Part shown: piece after piece, positions 8,851 through 17,859 of the stretch | How positions within the stretch are numbered: the stretch's first letter is position 1 | How the letters are laid out: the number at the start of each line of letters is the position of its first letter | Source of the DNA: a virus | IMG/VR virus record: IMGVR_UViG_3300040946_000134 | Coordinates: 1 to 58,071 of that record | Length of the DNA: 58,071 bases | Direction: 5' to 3' (one strand) | Position numbers and translations under genes: made by a program | The notes under the pieces: model-generated | Seen by the model: the letters and a program-made list of their open reading frames with translations, nothing else | Database searches by the model: none | Told to the model about the DNA's origin: nothing

Positions 8851-10068
8851 TTAGGCGGTGATGCTTATGTAGCTGCTCCCGGTGAACGCGAATTGATCAT
8901 TCACCGCGGCCGGGGTTATCAGCGGGTACCAGTTCGTTCCGTTGAGCGAAACGCCCTCCCCGGTCACGTAGCAGTTCGGATACAGCGTCTTTATGAACGC
9001 CACTATCGAGCTGGCGTCCGCTGCTTGGTTGATCCCGTAGGAACTTCCGAAGGTGGACAGGATCTGGGAGGCGATGTACGCCAGGTCCACGTTTCCGGTT
9101 ATGGGAGCAACCTGAGCCTCGAACCAGATCGGAACCTTGGTGGCCAGGTCGAAAAGGATGTCCACCGGAGGCCCGGCGGGCTGAGCTATTGGTATCGAGA
9201 CCGAACCCTTCATCCCGCACCCCGCATTCCGGTCTATGTTTATCACCTCCGCGATCTCGTTCTCGACCGTTGCCACGTCGGAGGCCCCTATGGTCACCAG
9301 GCACCAGATGGAGTGCCCCGGTATTCCGTTCACGTCCGTGGCGTTCGCCTTGTTCTCCAAGACCAGGGCGTTGGTCACGCCGTCTATGTCCAGAAGCGCC
9401 GCGTAAAGGCCCTGATACCACCCCTGTGACGGAAGGGCCACAGAGTTCGCGCGCCTGATCCTCAGGGCAACGTCCGTCTCCTCGTTCACCCCCACCGTGG
9501 ACGGACCGGTCGGGTTGTTCACCGCCGTGACGTTGGGAAGTATGGTGACCGGGACCGTTATCGTGTTCGGAGCTGAAGTCACGGGCCCCAGGTTCACCCC
9601 CTGGAAGAGAAGCGTCTGTGTTCCTGGGGAAAGAAATGAGTAGGTGGTGACCAGCACGTACTGGTTCCCCTGACCGTCCTGAACCGTGAACGCGCTCGCC
9701 GGAGGGTTCAGGTCCAGGCCGGGAAGCGTCAGCGCCGCGGTGGTCGTGACGGAAACGTATTGCTGCGTGTAAGTCCCTTGCTCCCTGAAGACTCCGTTTA
9801 TCGCGCAGCGCTGATCCAGGACTGTTCCGGTGGCCTGATCTGGGTCCATCGAGTCGTAGATGTTCTGGAGCTGCTGAAGCGTGTCCAGCTTCGCTTGGGC
9901 ATAAATGTCCACCATCTCCATGTCCGGGCTGTTCGGGTTCAGGGAGAGACCAGGGCCATAGATCTGGAGCAATCCCGGATAGCCGTCCGCCCCGTTCAGC
10001 AGCTCGTTCACTATGTCGCTGAATCCCTGAATGGTTAGCCCACCCGGGCCTATGGAGTTGGTTGACAT
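8851..10068 (-). CDS. Baseplate J-like protein (wedge, T4 gp6 type)
   Basis: 405 aa, normal for the family. The N-terminus GFSDIVNELLNGADGYPGL, the central SVALPSQGWYQGLYAALLDI..VTNALVLENK..TDVNGIPGHSIWCLV and the glycine-rich C-terminal segment match baseplate_J/gp47-type proteins. They form the inner wedge ring that triggers sheath contraction. Gene order (gp25-like, J, I) supports the call strongly. Confidence 0.9.
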   Translation of the reverse strand: MSTNSIGPGGLTIQGFSDIVNELLNGADGYPGLLQIYGPGLSLNPNSPDMEMVDIYAQAKLDTLQQLQNIYDSMDPDQATGTVLDQRCAINGVFREQGTYTQQYVSVTTTAALTLPGLDLNPPASAFTVQDGQGNQYVLVTTYSFLSPGTQTLLFQGVNLGPVTSAPNTITVPVTILPNVTAVNNPTGPSTVGVNEETDVALRIRRANSVALPSQGWYQGLYAALLDIDGVTNALVLENKANATDVNGIPGHSIWCLVTIGASDVATVENEIAEVINIDRNAGCGMKGSVSIPIAQPAGPPVDILFDLATKVPIWFEAQVAPITGNVDLAYIASQILSTFGSSYGINQAADASSIVAFIKTLYPNCYVTGEGVSLNGTNWYPLITPAAVNDQFAFTGSSYISITA

Positions 10069-10069
10069 G

Positions 10070-10480
10070 TCAGGTTCCTTGGTTGGTCGGGACCGTCACG
10101 GCGTCCGTGAAGCTGGTTGAAAAGATTGTGTTTATGTTGTATTCCAACAGAAGGTTCCGGGTCCGCACGTCCTCGTAGGCGTTCAGGGAGTTTATGGAAA
10201 GCACCCCATATGGAGAATATCCGGCGACCTCCGTTATGAGCATCTGCCTGGTCTGCAGGATCAGGCCGTTTTGCGCCGCCGGATTCTTGGATCCGCACAG
10301 GTTCCAATAGTCTATCCCAAAGTCCATGGCCGCAAACCAATCGTTCAAGAAAAAGAGAAGTCGCGTTTGAACGTCCTGTGCCACGCACGCTTGGCCTGAA
10401 ACGAAGCTGTTAAGCCCCTGCCCCCAGGACCAATCGCCCTCCGCGTCGATCGCCCTTATGATCATGGTCAGCTGGCTCAT
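10070..10480 (-). CDS. T4 gp25-like / GPW baseplate wedge protein
   Basis: 136 aa. The pattern CVAQDVQTRLLFFLNDWF, then AAMDFGIDYWNLCG, and a later TRQMLITEVAGYSP is that of the gp25-like superfamily (P2 gpW). Members seed sheath assembly at the baseplate and are not enzymes despite the historic lysozyme label. The start overlaps the small coiled-coil gene by four bases and the gene is followed by baseplate J. Confidence 0.85.
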   Translation of the reverse strand: MSQLTMIIRAIDAEGDWSWGQGLNSFVSGQACVAQDVQTRLLFFLNDWFAAMDFGIDYWNLCGSKNPAAQNGLILQTRQMLITEVAGYSPYGVLSINSLNAYEDVRTRNLLLEYNINTIFSTSFTDAVTVPTNQGT

Positions 10481-10845
10481 GGAAGCGGGGGAATTGTTGG
10501 TAAAACTGGTGGGACTATCTTGCAGTTCATCGCGTTGATCTTAGCTGTAATCGCTGAGATCAGCTTGGTGTAGGCTGCCACCAAAGCTATCTCCGCTGCG
10601 ATGGCTTGGGCATACTGAGCCTCATAGAAGGCGATCTGAGCCGTGATAAAGTTAATGCAGTCCTGAAGGGTCTTAGGTATTGTAACGAGGGGTACTAATG
10701 CGGCGATCTGTCTCTCATAGGCGAGCAATTGGGCATTTAGCTCGGCTGCCACCAAGTTGATGAGATCCTGCAGCGTGGAGCAGTCAGGGCACGAGTTGAT
10801 CTGCTCCGTTATATTGTCGATCCATTCTGTATTTATGGCGGACAT
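10477..10845 (-). CDS. Small coiled-coil baseplate-region protein
   Basis: 122 aa. Mostly helix: LQDLINLVAAELNAQLLAYE, FITAQIAFYEAQYAQA, then LVAAYTKLISAITAKI, ending in a proline-rich tail (PPVLPTIPPLP). Cys residues at CPDC near the start. Not recognised as a named family. It sits between the spike protein and the gp25-like wedge protein, so a baseplate assembly or structural role is likely. Confidence 0.55.
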   Translation of the reverse strand: MSAINTEWIDNITEQINSCPDCSTLQDLINLVAAELNAQLLAYERQIAALVPLVTIPKTLQDCINFITAQIAFYEAQYAQAIAAEIALVAAYTKLISAITAKINAMNCKIVPPVLPTIPPLP

Positions 10846-10846
10846 T

Positions 10847-11425
10847 TCAGCGTGCTATGTTGATGATTATCCCATTGACCACGGTGACCGTGGCCCCGTC
10901 TGCAGACGTAAACACATCACTGGCACCGGTGGACACATTTAAATTACCATTAACCGTGATGCCCAAGCTCAAGTAGTCGGCGAAGGCGCTCGCGATCGCA
11001 CTGATTCCGACCAAGGCTATTCCATCAGCCATGCTGTGCATCCTGAGGGTGTTCGGAGGAGCCCCCGTGGTACCGTTTGTTAGCCAAGGGTCTAAATCCC
11101 GGTCATTGAACAGAACTAAGCAGGTGTCCCCTTGAGAAACCGGCATCCCAATGAAAGTGGAGCCTCCACGTAAAACGAATACCGGCACATCCTGCAAGAT
11201 GGGATATGGTATGAGGGATGGGGCTTGAGGAACCGTTCCCTTCACCAAACCCTTATTAAATACCTGCGCTGTATTTACTAGTTGGATGGATGCCGTCTGG
11301 GTATCAGCATTGAAGCTCACCACGGTCCCCACCCGCACGCAGTTCAGCCCCGAGTAGGAGTTGTCGCGCTCCTGGTCCAGGATCACCCGGAGGTCCGGAT
11401 TGACTAGGAAGGACTGGTTGTTCAT
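10847..11425 (-). CDS. Baseplate central spike protein, Gp138/gpV-like
   Basis: 192 aa. The N-terminal half NCVRVGTVVSFNADTQTASI..QDVPVFVLRGGSTF..PVSQGDTCLVLFNDRDLDPWL is the OB-fold domain of Gp138/gpV-type spike proteins. The C-terminal VNGNLNVSTGASDVFTSADG is a short beta-helix/tip region. It forms the membrane-piercing needle under the tail tube. The stop codon overlaps the hub gene start by four bases. Confidence 0.85.
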   Translation of the reverse strand: MNNQSFLVNPDLRVILDQERDNSYSGLNCVRVGTVVSFNADTQTASIQLVNTAQVFNKGLVKGTVPQAPSLIPYPILQDVPVFVLRGGSTFIGMPVSQGDTCLVLFNDRDLDPWLTNGTTGAPPNTLRMHSMADGIALVGISAIASAFADYLSLGITVNGNLNVSTGASDVFTSADGATVTVVNGIIINIAR

Positions 11426-12333
11426 TGCGGCTGCGAGATCAGAATGTTGCTCAGGGTGGGGCTAGTCACGGAAACCGTGTTCGGGAACCAAAGGAAACTT
11501 CCGGTGGTAGTGTTCGGGATCGCGGTTGGCGCGTTTATCGCCCCGCGGTGCTCGAAGGCCACTATCTTGTGGAGTCCGTTCCACTGCGGGTTGAACGTGC
11601 TCTCCAAGTCTATGGTCTGGAAGAGATTCAGGCGCGGCTCGAAAACCATGTCTAGCTCCACCATGGCTCCGCTCCTGCGCGGAACGCCGAGCAACCCCGT
11701 GTCCGCGGAGACCAACGGGGCGGAGGCCGTTGGAAGGCCCTCGTTTGGATTGAGGCAGAAGAGCTGGCCGTTCGATATGGCCGCGTTCCCGCCGGACTTG
11801 TCCAGGATGATCCCCCAGGTGTTCCCGGCCAGAACCTCCGTCCGCATGTTCACCGTGGGGAAGAATCCGACCGTGGGCTTTCCTATTATCCCGGGCATCT
11901 GCGCCCCGAACTGAACGATCACCGCGTCCGCCCTGGTCTGCGGGGGAACGGTCGTTGAGACGAACCCGTTGGTCATCGGGAACCCTCCGTCGAAGGCATC
12001 TATCACGGTAACAGTGTCCGTGTTGCCCTCCTTCTCCGAGTAGGCCTTCAGGATGGTGCCGTTGAAGATCAGGGGCGTGAAGTTTTGGTAACCGGCCGCG
12101 AAGGTGACCGTCCGCAAGACGGTCCAGTCGAACTGATCCTTGTAGAGCTTCCTGCGGTCCTCCTTCCCCAAGCCATAGACCCTGAACTGCGCCGTCTGCG
12201 TGGAGGCCATTGCCTTCCTGGTTATCGTGAACTTTATCGTCAGCCCTGCCGGAGGCGTGAAAAGCTGCGTGGCCCCCGTGGAATCCGGGGCGGTCTGAAC
12301 CGTCAGCGTGCCTTGTGGTAGGAACTTGGGCAT
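11422..12333 (-). CDS. Baseplate hub protein (gp27/gpD-like)
   Basis: 303 aa. RKLYKDQFDWTVLRTVTFAA, GTILKAYSEKEGNTDTVTV and DAFDGGFPM match tail hub proteins of the gpD/gp27/Mu gp44 type, which form the trimeric ring that carries the spike. Order here is hub then spike, as expected. The start is four bases after the end of the plug gene. No lysozyme domain is fused. Confidence 0.75.
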   Translation of the reverse strand: MPKFLPQGTLTVQTAPDSTGATQLFTPPAGLTIKFTITRKAMASTQTAQFRVYGLGKEDRRKLYKDQFDWTVLRTVTFAAGYQNFTPLIFNGTILKAYSEKEGNTDTVTVIDAFDGGFPMTNGFVSTTVPPQTRADAVIVQFGAQMPGIIGKPTVGFFPTVNMRTEVLAGNTWGIILDKSGGNAAISNGQLFCLNPNEGLPTASAPLVSADTGLLGVPRRSGAMVELDMVFEPRLNLFQTIDLESTFNPQWNGLHKIVAFEHRGAINAPTAIPNTTTGSFLWFPNTVSVTSPTLSNILISQPQ

Positions 12334-12336
12334 GGT

Positions 12337-12699
12337 TCACGGGAGTCCGGGGAAGTACGTGGATTCGATCGTCGCAACGTCCGACGCGTTCAAGAGGATC
12401 ATCGTGCAATTACCGTTCACGAAATCCTCCTGGCTCGTCGGGTCCTGGCCGTTCAGGGTTCCGACCGTTAGGCCGAACGGTATCACGTTCTTCCACTGTC
12501 TGAGAATGTTGGGGTTCGCCACCAGCTGCATTCCGTTCAGTTGCCAGGGAGGGCTTTGCCCGTCCCAGGAAAGGTCGTAATACCAGCCGTTCTGCTGGGG
12601 CCAGTACTCTAGATCCATGGTCACGGTCGACCCGTCCGGGAGAGTTATCGGGTACTCCTGGTTGGGATCATCCGTCAAGCCTGTTAGAATCGCAGCCAT
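12337..12699 (-). CDS. Baseplate plug-like protein (DUF6983 type)
   Basis: 120 aa from the ATG at 12699; a longer open frame upstream overlaps the Dit-like gene and is not protein-like. The pattern DDPNQEYPITLPDGSTVTMD, then LEYWPQQNGWYYDLSW and NGMQLVANPNILRQWKNV fits the small plug protein found next to hub and spike genes in simple myophage baseplates. It probably closes the hub. The family name is from memory of the motif. Confidence 0.65.
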   Translation of the reverse strand: MAAILTGLTDDPNQEYPITLPDGSTVTMDLEYWPQQNGWYYDLSWDGQSPPWQLNGMQLVANPNILRQWKNVIPFGLTVGTLNGQDPTSQEDFVNGNCTMILLNASDVATIESTYFPGLP

Positions 12700-12704
12700 G
12701 GGGT

Positions 12705-13550
12705 TCAGTTCGTCGAGGTATAGTGGTACGGGGATATGGCCGTCTGAAGGCTTGTGCCGACTGGAATGGGCGTTTGCCCGGCGTTCCCGGTTTGAGTCTT
12801 GGGAGAGGTTTGCTGCTGATTGCGGCCGGCAACCGATCCTATCGTCACCGTGGCTTCTCCGGCGAACCGCATCTCCTGAAACGTGATCGTGAAGTCCGTC
12901 ATGTACTTGGTCTTGGAGTCCTGCATGGGGCGGATCTCCAGGATGGCGCAGTTCTTCCATATCCCCCACGGAGTCTGGACGGACATGAGCTGCTGACCGG
13001 CCCAAAGCTCTCGGAAATAGAGAAAAGCGTTGGTCTGCCTGGTTATGGATCCGGAGGCGCTTCCGGCGTCCCACATCGAATAAAGGTTCTGTGAGGTTCC
13101 GGAGGCAGCCGCGGCGTCAGACCCCGCCGTGGATTGCTGTTGCGCGGACTCTTGGGCCGCTTCGAAGTCCTGTTGCTGCTGCTCGGTCATCGGAGGCATC
13201 ATCCCGGGGACCAGCGGCAGCGGATTGGCGGCTTGGGATGACGGAGGAGCGAGGACCGTGGACCCGGCGAGTTCGGCGACTATCCCGCGGAGAGTTATGG
13301 TTGGAGGCTCCAGCGCGATGTTGTCCTGAACCGGGGTGTTGTTCTCCAGGTAGTAGTTCGTTATCTGTGAACGCAATCTCACCTCTTCGTCCCCGGGAAT
13401 ATCGAAAAGGAACCCACCGATGCCCGGCGGGAGCGGGCTGGGCGAAACGATTGCCAGGTACGCGGTGGGGTTCGAAGTCTGCAGCGTGGCGAGGGCCTGA
13501 TAGATGCTCTCGTTGTCCGGAGGGACTATGTTTTGCCCTTGTTGGATCAT
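12705..13550 (-). CDS. Dit-like distal tail / baseplate hub adaptor
   Basis: 281 aa. The segment FDIPGDEEVRLRSQITNYYL, then NNTPVQDNIALEPPTITLRG has the signature of the N-terminal domain of Dit-like tail proteins (SQIT..PVxDxI..P..I.L). A Gln/Ala-rich linker follows (about residues 120-150), then a beta domain WGIWKNCAILEIRPMQDSKT. It directly follows the tape measure with a four-base overlap, the usual place for a distal tail adaptor. Confidence 0.7.
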   Translation of the reverse strand: MIQQGQNIVPPDNESIYQALATLQTSNPTAYLAIVSPSPLPPGIGGFLFDIPGDEEVRLRSQITNYYLENNTPVQDNIALEPPTITLRGIVAELAGSTVLAPPSSQAANPLPLVPGMMPPMTEQQQQDFEAAQESAQQQSTAGSDAAAASGTSQNLYSMWDAGSASGSITRQTNAFLYFRELWAGQQLMSVQTPWGIWKNCAILEIRPMQDSKTKYMTDFTITFQEMRFAGEATVTIGSVAGRNQQQTSPKTQTGNAGQTPIPVGTSLQTAISPYHYTSTN

Positions 13551-14965
13551 CTCATCGGGGCAGCCGCCCCATACGCCGCCTGGTTGGAGTAATTAAGAAG
13601 GATGTCCTTTATGGCCTGCGCAGCGACGTTCTCCCGGCCTGCAGCCGCCTGAACCGCTATCTCCACCTGCTGATGGACCGTCGTGTTCGAGGAAGTGCTC
13701 GGCGAGGACGGAAGCGGGAAGTGAACCCCGGCCCCCAGCGCCGAAGCCGCCGTGATCACGCCGTTGTACCCGGTGACTGGGGGAACCACGTAGCCCCTGG
13801 CCGTCAGGGACCTGCTCAGTCCAACGACGGGATACTTGCTGTCCGGCTTGAGGTAGTTGGCCAGCATCATGGCCCCGATGAACACTGCCGACGCGGCTGC
13901 GATCGCGGCCATGGTCCCAAGCAGCGGGAGAAGCGCCACGTTCAGAGCCCCGGAGGCTATGGTCGCCACCCCCATGGCCGCGGCGAACCAGCTCAGGGCC
14001 AGGGCGGCAACCCCTATTCCGGCCGCAACGTCGACGATCAAGAATTTGACGACCTTCGCTGAGGTGCTTCCGCGGTCGAGCCATTGAACAAACTCGCTCA
14101 ACCACCCGGCCACCGTGGTGAGGGCGTTGGCCAGAACCATAAGTGCGGGCGTGAACTCCGAGACTAGCGCGGCCGTGGAGGATGAAACCCCAGTCTTCAG
14201 GTTTGCCCAGGCGGAGTTCAGGGCGTTCATCGCCGGAAGGTTCTTGTCGATCACGTCGAACATGGCCTGCCAGTCTGAAGCCCGAAACTCAGGATTTCTC
14301 AGCGCGGCGAACATGTTGTCCGGGATTCCCGCTCCCTCCGCCCAGAACCGCGCCCACGGAACCTGATCCGCCCTGAGCCCCATCAACCCCCGGTGCAGGT
14401 CCGCAACCAGCTTCCTCGGGTCCTCCCCGGGATTGACTGGGATGCCTATCAGGTTGGAAAGCATTTGCCACTGCATCGCTCCGGCCCCCGTCAGCATCAT
14501 CTGCCGCGAGGCCGTCTGCATGGAGATCAGGAACCGAGCCATGTCCTCCGGGCCAAGACCCACCCTGGCCCCCATCCCCTGGAATCCCTGCAAGATCCCG
14601 GGAGCTATCCCAGACGTGAGCGTCAGCCGCTCCAGGGCAGCGGCACCCTTCATGGCTAGATCCACCACGTAGAGCAGGGAGCCTGCGAGAACGTCCACCT
14701 TCACGGCCGACTTCGCAGCCCAGCCCTCCAGCTCCTTGAATTGCTGGTTCAGGGTTTTAGTCTGGTCCGCCGCGTCCTTCGCCTGCTTGCCCGATTTCTC
14801 CGTGGCCTTCCCGGTCTTTTCCAGGACGGGAGGAACTCCGGCCATGGCCATGCCGGCACTTTTCGCTGATACTGCTGAGGCCTTCAGGCTGGAATCTGCC
14901 TGCTTTAGCTTCTCAGCCCCTTCCACCCTGACGCCGAGCTTGATGAACAATTCCGCGACGGTCAT
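13547..14965 (-). CDS. Tail tape measure protein
   Basis: 472 aa, short for this class, implying a short tail if collinear. The N-terminus MTVAELFIKLGVRVEGAEKL is typical, followed by a Lys/Ala-rich coiled region (about 30-85) and hydrophobic helices (VDVLAGSLLYVVDLAMKG; then about residues 265-365 with several membrane-like segments). No peptidase or transglycosylase motif seen. It is positioned between the chaperone pair and the Dit-like protein and is coupled to both by four-base overlaps. Confidence 0.8.
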   Translation of the reverse strand: MTVAELFIKLGVRVEGAEKLKQADSSLKASAVSAKSAGMAMAGVPPVLEKTGKATEKSGKQAKDAADQTKTLNQQFKELEGWAAKSAVKVDVLAGSLLYVVDLAMKGAAALERLTLTSGIAPGILQGFQGMGARVGLGPEDMARFLISMQTASRQMMLTGAGAMQWQMLSNLIGIPVNPGEDPRKLVADLHRGLMGLRADQVPWARFWAEGAGIPDNMFAALRNPEFRASDWQAMFDVIDKNLPAMNALNSAWANLKTGVSSSTAALVSEFTPALMVLANALTTVAGWLSEFVQWLDRGSTSAKVVKFLIVDVAAGIGVAALALSWFAAAMGVATIASGALNVALLPLLGTMAAIAAASAVFIGAMMLANYLKPDSKYPVVGLSRSLTARGYVVPPVTGYNGVITAASALGAGVHFPLPSSPSTSSNTTVHQQVEIAVQAAAGRENVAAQAIKDILLNYSNQAAYGAAAPMR

Positions 14966-15153
14966 TTCTTCGCGTCCTCCTGCCTGAGCGCCTGCATGGT
15001 GGTCAGATACTGCTGCTCGAAATCAACGTAGTGCGTCATCCCGATCACGGTCCCTACCGGCATGGAAAGAACCTTGTCCGGGTCCCCACCACCAAACCCC
15101 TTCGCGGCCAGGCCTATCGCGGTGAGCGTTTCGTCATCCATGGTCTGCTTCAC
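14962..15153 (-). CDS. Probable second tail assembly chaperone
   Basis: 63 aa from GTG at 15153, which overlaps the upstream TGA (GTGA); an ATG at 15141 is an alternative. Sequence ETLTAIGLAAKGFGGGDPDK..YVDFEQQYLTTMQALRQED. Its place right before the tape measure and after a chaperone-like gene matches the gpG/gpT arrangement. The frame is -1 relative to the upstream gene, but no classic slippery heptamer is visible at the overlap, so independent translation is more likely than frameshifting. Confidence 0.5.
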   Translation of the reverse strand: MKQTMDDETLTAIGLAAKGFGGGDPDKVLSMPVGTVIGMTHYVDFEQQYLTTMQALRQEDAKK

Positions 15154-15599
15154 TTCGGGTTTTCGTCCTTCTTCTTTTCTGGGGTTGACGACGGCAATCC
15201 CAGGTTGCTGAAAAAAGGGAGCAGGGCCTCCCTCGCCACCTCCACCGAGAGCGGGATAAGGTCCCCCCTCAGTTCATCGTCCTCGAAGACTTCATTTGTC
15301 ACTGGCCTACCGGCCAAGACCCATTTCTTGCAGCAGTCGAAGACCAGGCCTTCCAGTTCCTCCGAGGCAAGTAGGACGAGAAGAACCTCCTTCAGGGTGT
15401 TAACTTCCGTCCCGCTCAGGGAGGCCGTTATGTTGTTCACGTCCCTAGTCAAGAGGGCCGGGATTATGGACTCCGAGAACTGCACGTTCACCTTGAGCAG
15501 TTCCCGGGCGATTGCGCGCCGGAGCGCGGATGCCGCCGCGAACGAGACGTGGTTTATAACCAGGTCGTGTCCGCTCGGCAGGGTGGTTTTCTTTTGCAT
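15150..15599 (-). CDS. Tail assembly chaperone-like protein
   Basis: 149 aa, mainly helical: LRRAIARELLKVNVQFSESI, TLKEVLLVLLASEELEGLVF, ending in a charged tail STPEKKKDENPK. Length, position between tube and tape measure, and the short overlapping partner downstream fit phage tail assembly chaperones, which coat the tape measure before tube assembly. There is no clear sequence motif for the class, so this rests on context. Confidence 0.6.
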   Translation of the reverse strand: MQKKTTLPSGHDLVINHVSFAAASALRRAIARELLKVNVQFSESIIPALLTRDVNNITASLSGTEVNTLKEVLLVLLASEELEGLVFDCCKKWVLAGRPVTNEVFEDDELRGDLIPLSVEVAREALLPFFSNLGLPSSTPEKKKDENPK

Positions 15600-15657
15600 A
15601 GAGTCTGGGGCGGTCCGGCCCTACTGGGGGCAGGCCGTCGCGTTATGCGTTGCTCGG

Positions 15658-16143
15658 TTATCCGATCGTGCGCGGGCTGTTGTTCGGGTTGCAGATTCCG
15701 GTGTAAGGGTGGATTGCTAGGGCCTGATCCGTGTCCCCGCTCACGTTCTCCTTCATGTTCACGTGGCGTTTCGGCGTGACGAAGTTGATCACGTACGTGT
15801 CCCGGATGATGCCCCCGGAGCCATCGCCGACCATCTTCGTGGCCGTTATCGTTGGGCAGATGAAGGCCGGAGGGTCCTGAAGGTAGAGGGCTTCGTCCTG
15901 GTTGAGCATCACGTCGTCGTCCGAGGCGCGCAGAACCTTGATAACAACGTCCGCCAGGTCCCCCTCCGCGTTGCGGGCGTTGATCACGTTCCCGTTCTTC
16001 CCGACCTTCGTGGTCGAGATGTCCGCGCCCCAGTCTATGGTGAGCACGTCTCCGTCGCCGAAGTCCGTCAGGGGAACCCCGCCGGGATTGTCAGCATCGG
16101 TGAAGATGATGCTGTCGTTTCCAGTGAAAGATATTGATGGCAT
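15658..16143 (-). CDS. Tail tube protein
   Basis: 161 aa. MPSISFTGNDSIIF..PLTDFGDGDVLTIDWGADIS, then VGKNGNVINARNAEGDLADV and a final NMKENVSGDTDQALAI match myophage tube proteins that accompany DUF3383-type sheaths. It is located immediately downstream of the sheath gene, the standard order. It assembles the inner tube through which DNA passes. Confidence 0.85.
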   Translation of the reverse strand: MPSISFTGNDSIIFTDADNPGGVPLTDFGDGDVLTIDWGADISTTKVGKNGNVINARNAEGDLADVVIKVLRASDDDVMLNQDEALYLQDPPAFICPTITATKMVGDGSGGIIRDTYVINFVTPKRHVNMKENVSGDTDQALAIHPYTGICNPNNSPRTIG

Positions 16144-16164
16144 GTTGTTGTTCCTTTTCGGATG

Positions 16165-17307
16165 TTACGGCTGAATATTGACGATGATGTTAGCGGAATG
16201 AACCGCACCGGCTTCCTTGCCTGCGATCTGCATCGGCGGAGCTGCGCGCTGGGCCCTGCTGCTCTGAGGCTGCGTGGCTATCGGGCTCGTGTAGACGTAG
16301 AAGCCGCTCTGGGTTATGTTCTGCTCGAACGTGGACGGATCTCCGAACGGGATCTCGTCGTTCCAGGTTCCGGGGGCCAGGTAACCATTGGCGACGGCCT
16401 GGAGGCAAACATTCATGGCCGCGGCCCGGAGGACCGCCATGCCCTGCTCCGTCTGCGGGATCTTCGTGTTCGTCGTGGCGAGCGCTTGGAACACCGCCAC
16501 CTGGATCGCGTTGGCGAACCACTCCAGGTTGTAAACCGCGTCGAAGAAGTTGGCGTTCGGTCCCCCGTAGGAGAGAACTTTGGCCACGTTCTGGATGTTG
16601 GCATACACGTTCACGCCTAGGGTCTTGCAGGTGCTCAGGATCGTCGGCGTGATTCCGGAGTCCGGAGAGATGTTGGCCAGGTCCTTCAGGTTCAAGGTGG
16701 AGGTGGTGTCGTTCCCCTCGAAGTCCGTGCTCATCCCAACGGACATCAGGGCGGCGAGGGCTTCACGGGCTCCCGTAGCTGAACCGGCCTGCGTGTACAG
16801 GAACATGATCGCGTCCGCGTCGTCCGCCCCGGAGAGGGTTGCGAAGATTCCGGATCCGTAAAGGTCGCTCGTCTGGTAGGACGTGACCCCGATCATCTTG
16901 TTCACGGACTCCGCCGTGGCTACCCCGGCCAGGAGTTCCGTCTTGCTCGGAGTGTACCCGGCGTTGATGTAAGCCCCGACGAAGATGAGGGCCTCCACGT
17001 CACCGATCGCGCTCGTGAGCGTGTCGGTGGATTGCATCTGGTACACGATCAGCTGTCCGCCTCCGGAGAGGATGTTCGGGCGCTGGGCGAATATGTTCGC
17101 CGCCTGAACGTAGGTCTCCGAGGTGGAGCCCCAGTCCGCCTCCACGTCCGTGGAGTTCTGATAGACGAAGTACCCCGCCTGAGGAACCGGGTTGATCGGA
17201 ACCTCCTTGGACAGGATGCACAGGTTGTTGACCTGCGGAACGGAGAGCCCCGACTCCGGCGTTTCGACCGTGACGGTTACGACCGTGGTGATTGGAAGTG
17301 TGGACAT
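16165..17307 (-). CDS. Contractile tail sheath protein (DUF3383 type)
   Basis: 380 aa. The N-terminus VVTVTVETPESGLSVPQVNN, central YTPSKTELLAGVATAESVNK, and the C-terminal PPMQIAGKEAGAVHSANIIV are typical of DUF3383 sheath subunits. It establishes that the phage is a myovirus. Sheath precedes tube with a 21-base gap. ATG start at 17307. Confidence 0.9.
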   Translation of the reverse strand: MSTLPITTVVTVTVETPESGLSVPQVNNLCILSKEVPINPVPQAGYFVYQNSTDVEADWGSTSETYVQAANIFAQRPNILSGGGQLIVYQMQSTDTLTSAIGDVEALIFVGAYINAGYTPSKTELLAGVATAESVNKMIGVTSYQTSDLYGSGIFATLSGADDADAIMFLYTQAGSATGAREALAALMSVGMSTDFEGNDTTSTLNLKDLANISPDSGITPTILSTCKTLGVNVYANIQNVAKVLSYGGPNANFFDAVYNLEWFANAIQVAVFQALATTNTKIPQTEQGMAVLRAAAMNVCLQAVANGYLAPGTWNDEIPFGDPSTFEQNITQSGFYVYTSPIATQPQSSRAQRAAPPMQIAGKEAGAVHSANIIVNIQP

Positions 17308-17319
17308 GTTGTTTCTCGA

Positions 17320-17859
17320 TTATGGTTGGATCACGGGTTCGCCGACCTCTATGCTGTCAAAATAGTCGACCGGCTTGGTGACGCCCTGGGCGTAAAGCAC
17401 GTTGAAGGTTATCGCGTATCGGTAAAGGTAGGCCGTCCCCATGGCTTCCGAAACGTCCGCGAAGGACGTGGGGACCTGCCCTATGCTGAAGCCGTACTGC
17501 TCCATTTTCTGCTCCGCGTAGGTGGAGTGCAGGGCGAACATCACTTCGTTCCGGCGGACCCGGGCAGTATCCCCGTACCCGGTGACGTGAACTGAGATCA
17601 TGTCCGCCGTGTTTATGGACTGCTCCTCGTTCAGGACCGTCGTTACCGTCTGATCCGAGGGGTTCAGGAACGACTGGGAGCTGTAACCCCGGTTCACCCC
17701 GTAGGGCTTGGATCCGAGAAGGTGAAGGGAGACGTACACGCGGCTGTCGTTCGGGATGATCCACCGCTGATTGTAGATGACCACCTGGTCCGCCTTCAGG
17801 CACATCTCCCGGCGGATTATGTCGACCAGAACCTGGAGGATTTCAGGACTTGATGGCAT
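17320..17859 (-). CDS. Neck/tail terminator protein
   Basis: 179 aa. The segment ADQVVIYNQRWIIPNDSRVY, then VSLHLLGSKPYGVNRGYSS is typical of phage neck terminator proteins, which cap the tail and join it to the head. It lies immediately upstream of the sheath, the expected place. The start overlaps the end of the previous gene by 17 bases. Confidence 0.75.
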   Translation of the reverse strand: MPSSPEILQVLVDIIRREMCLKADQVVIYNQRWIIPNDSRVYVSLHLLGSKPYGVNRGYSSQSFLNPSDQTVTTVLNEEQSINTADMISVHVTGYGDTARVRRNEVMFALHSTYAEQKMEQYGFSIGQVPTSFADVSEAMGTAYLYRYAITFNVLYAQGVTKPVDYFDSIEVGEPVIQP

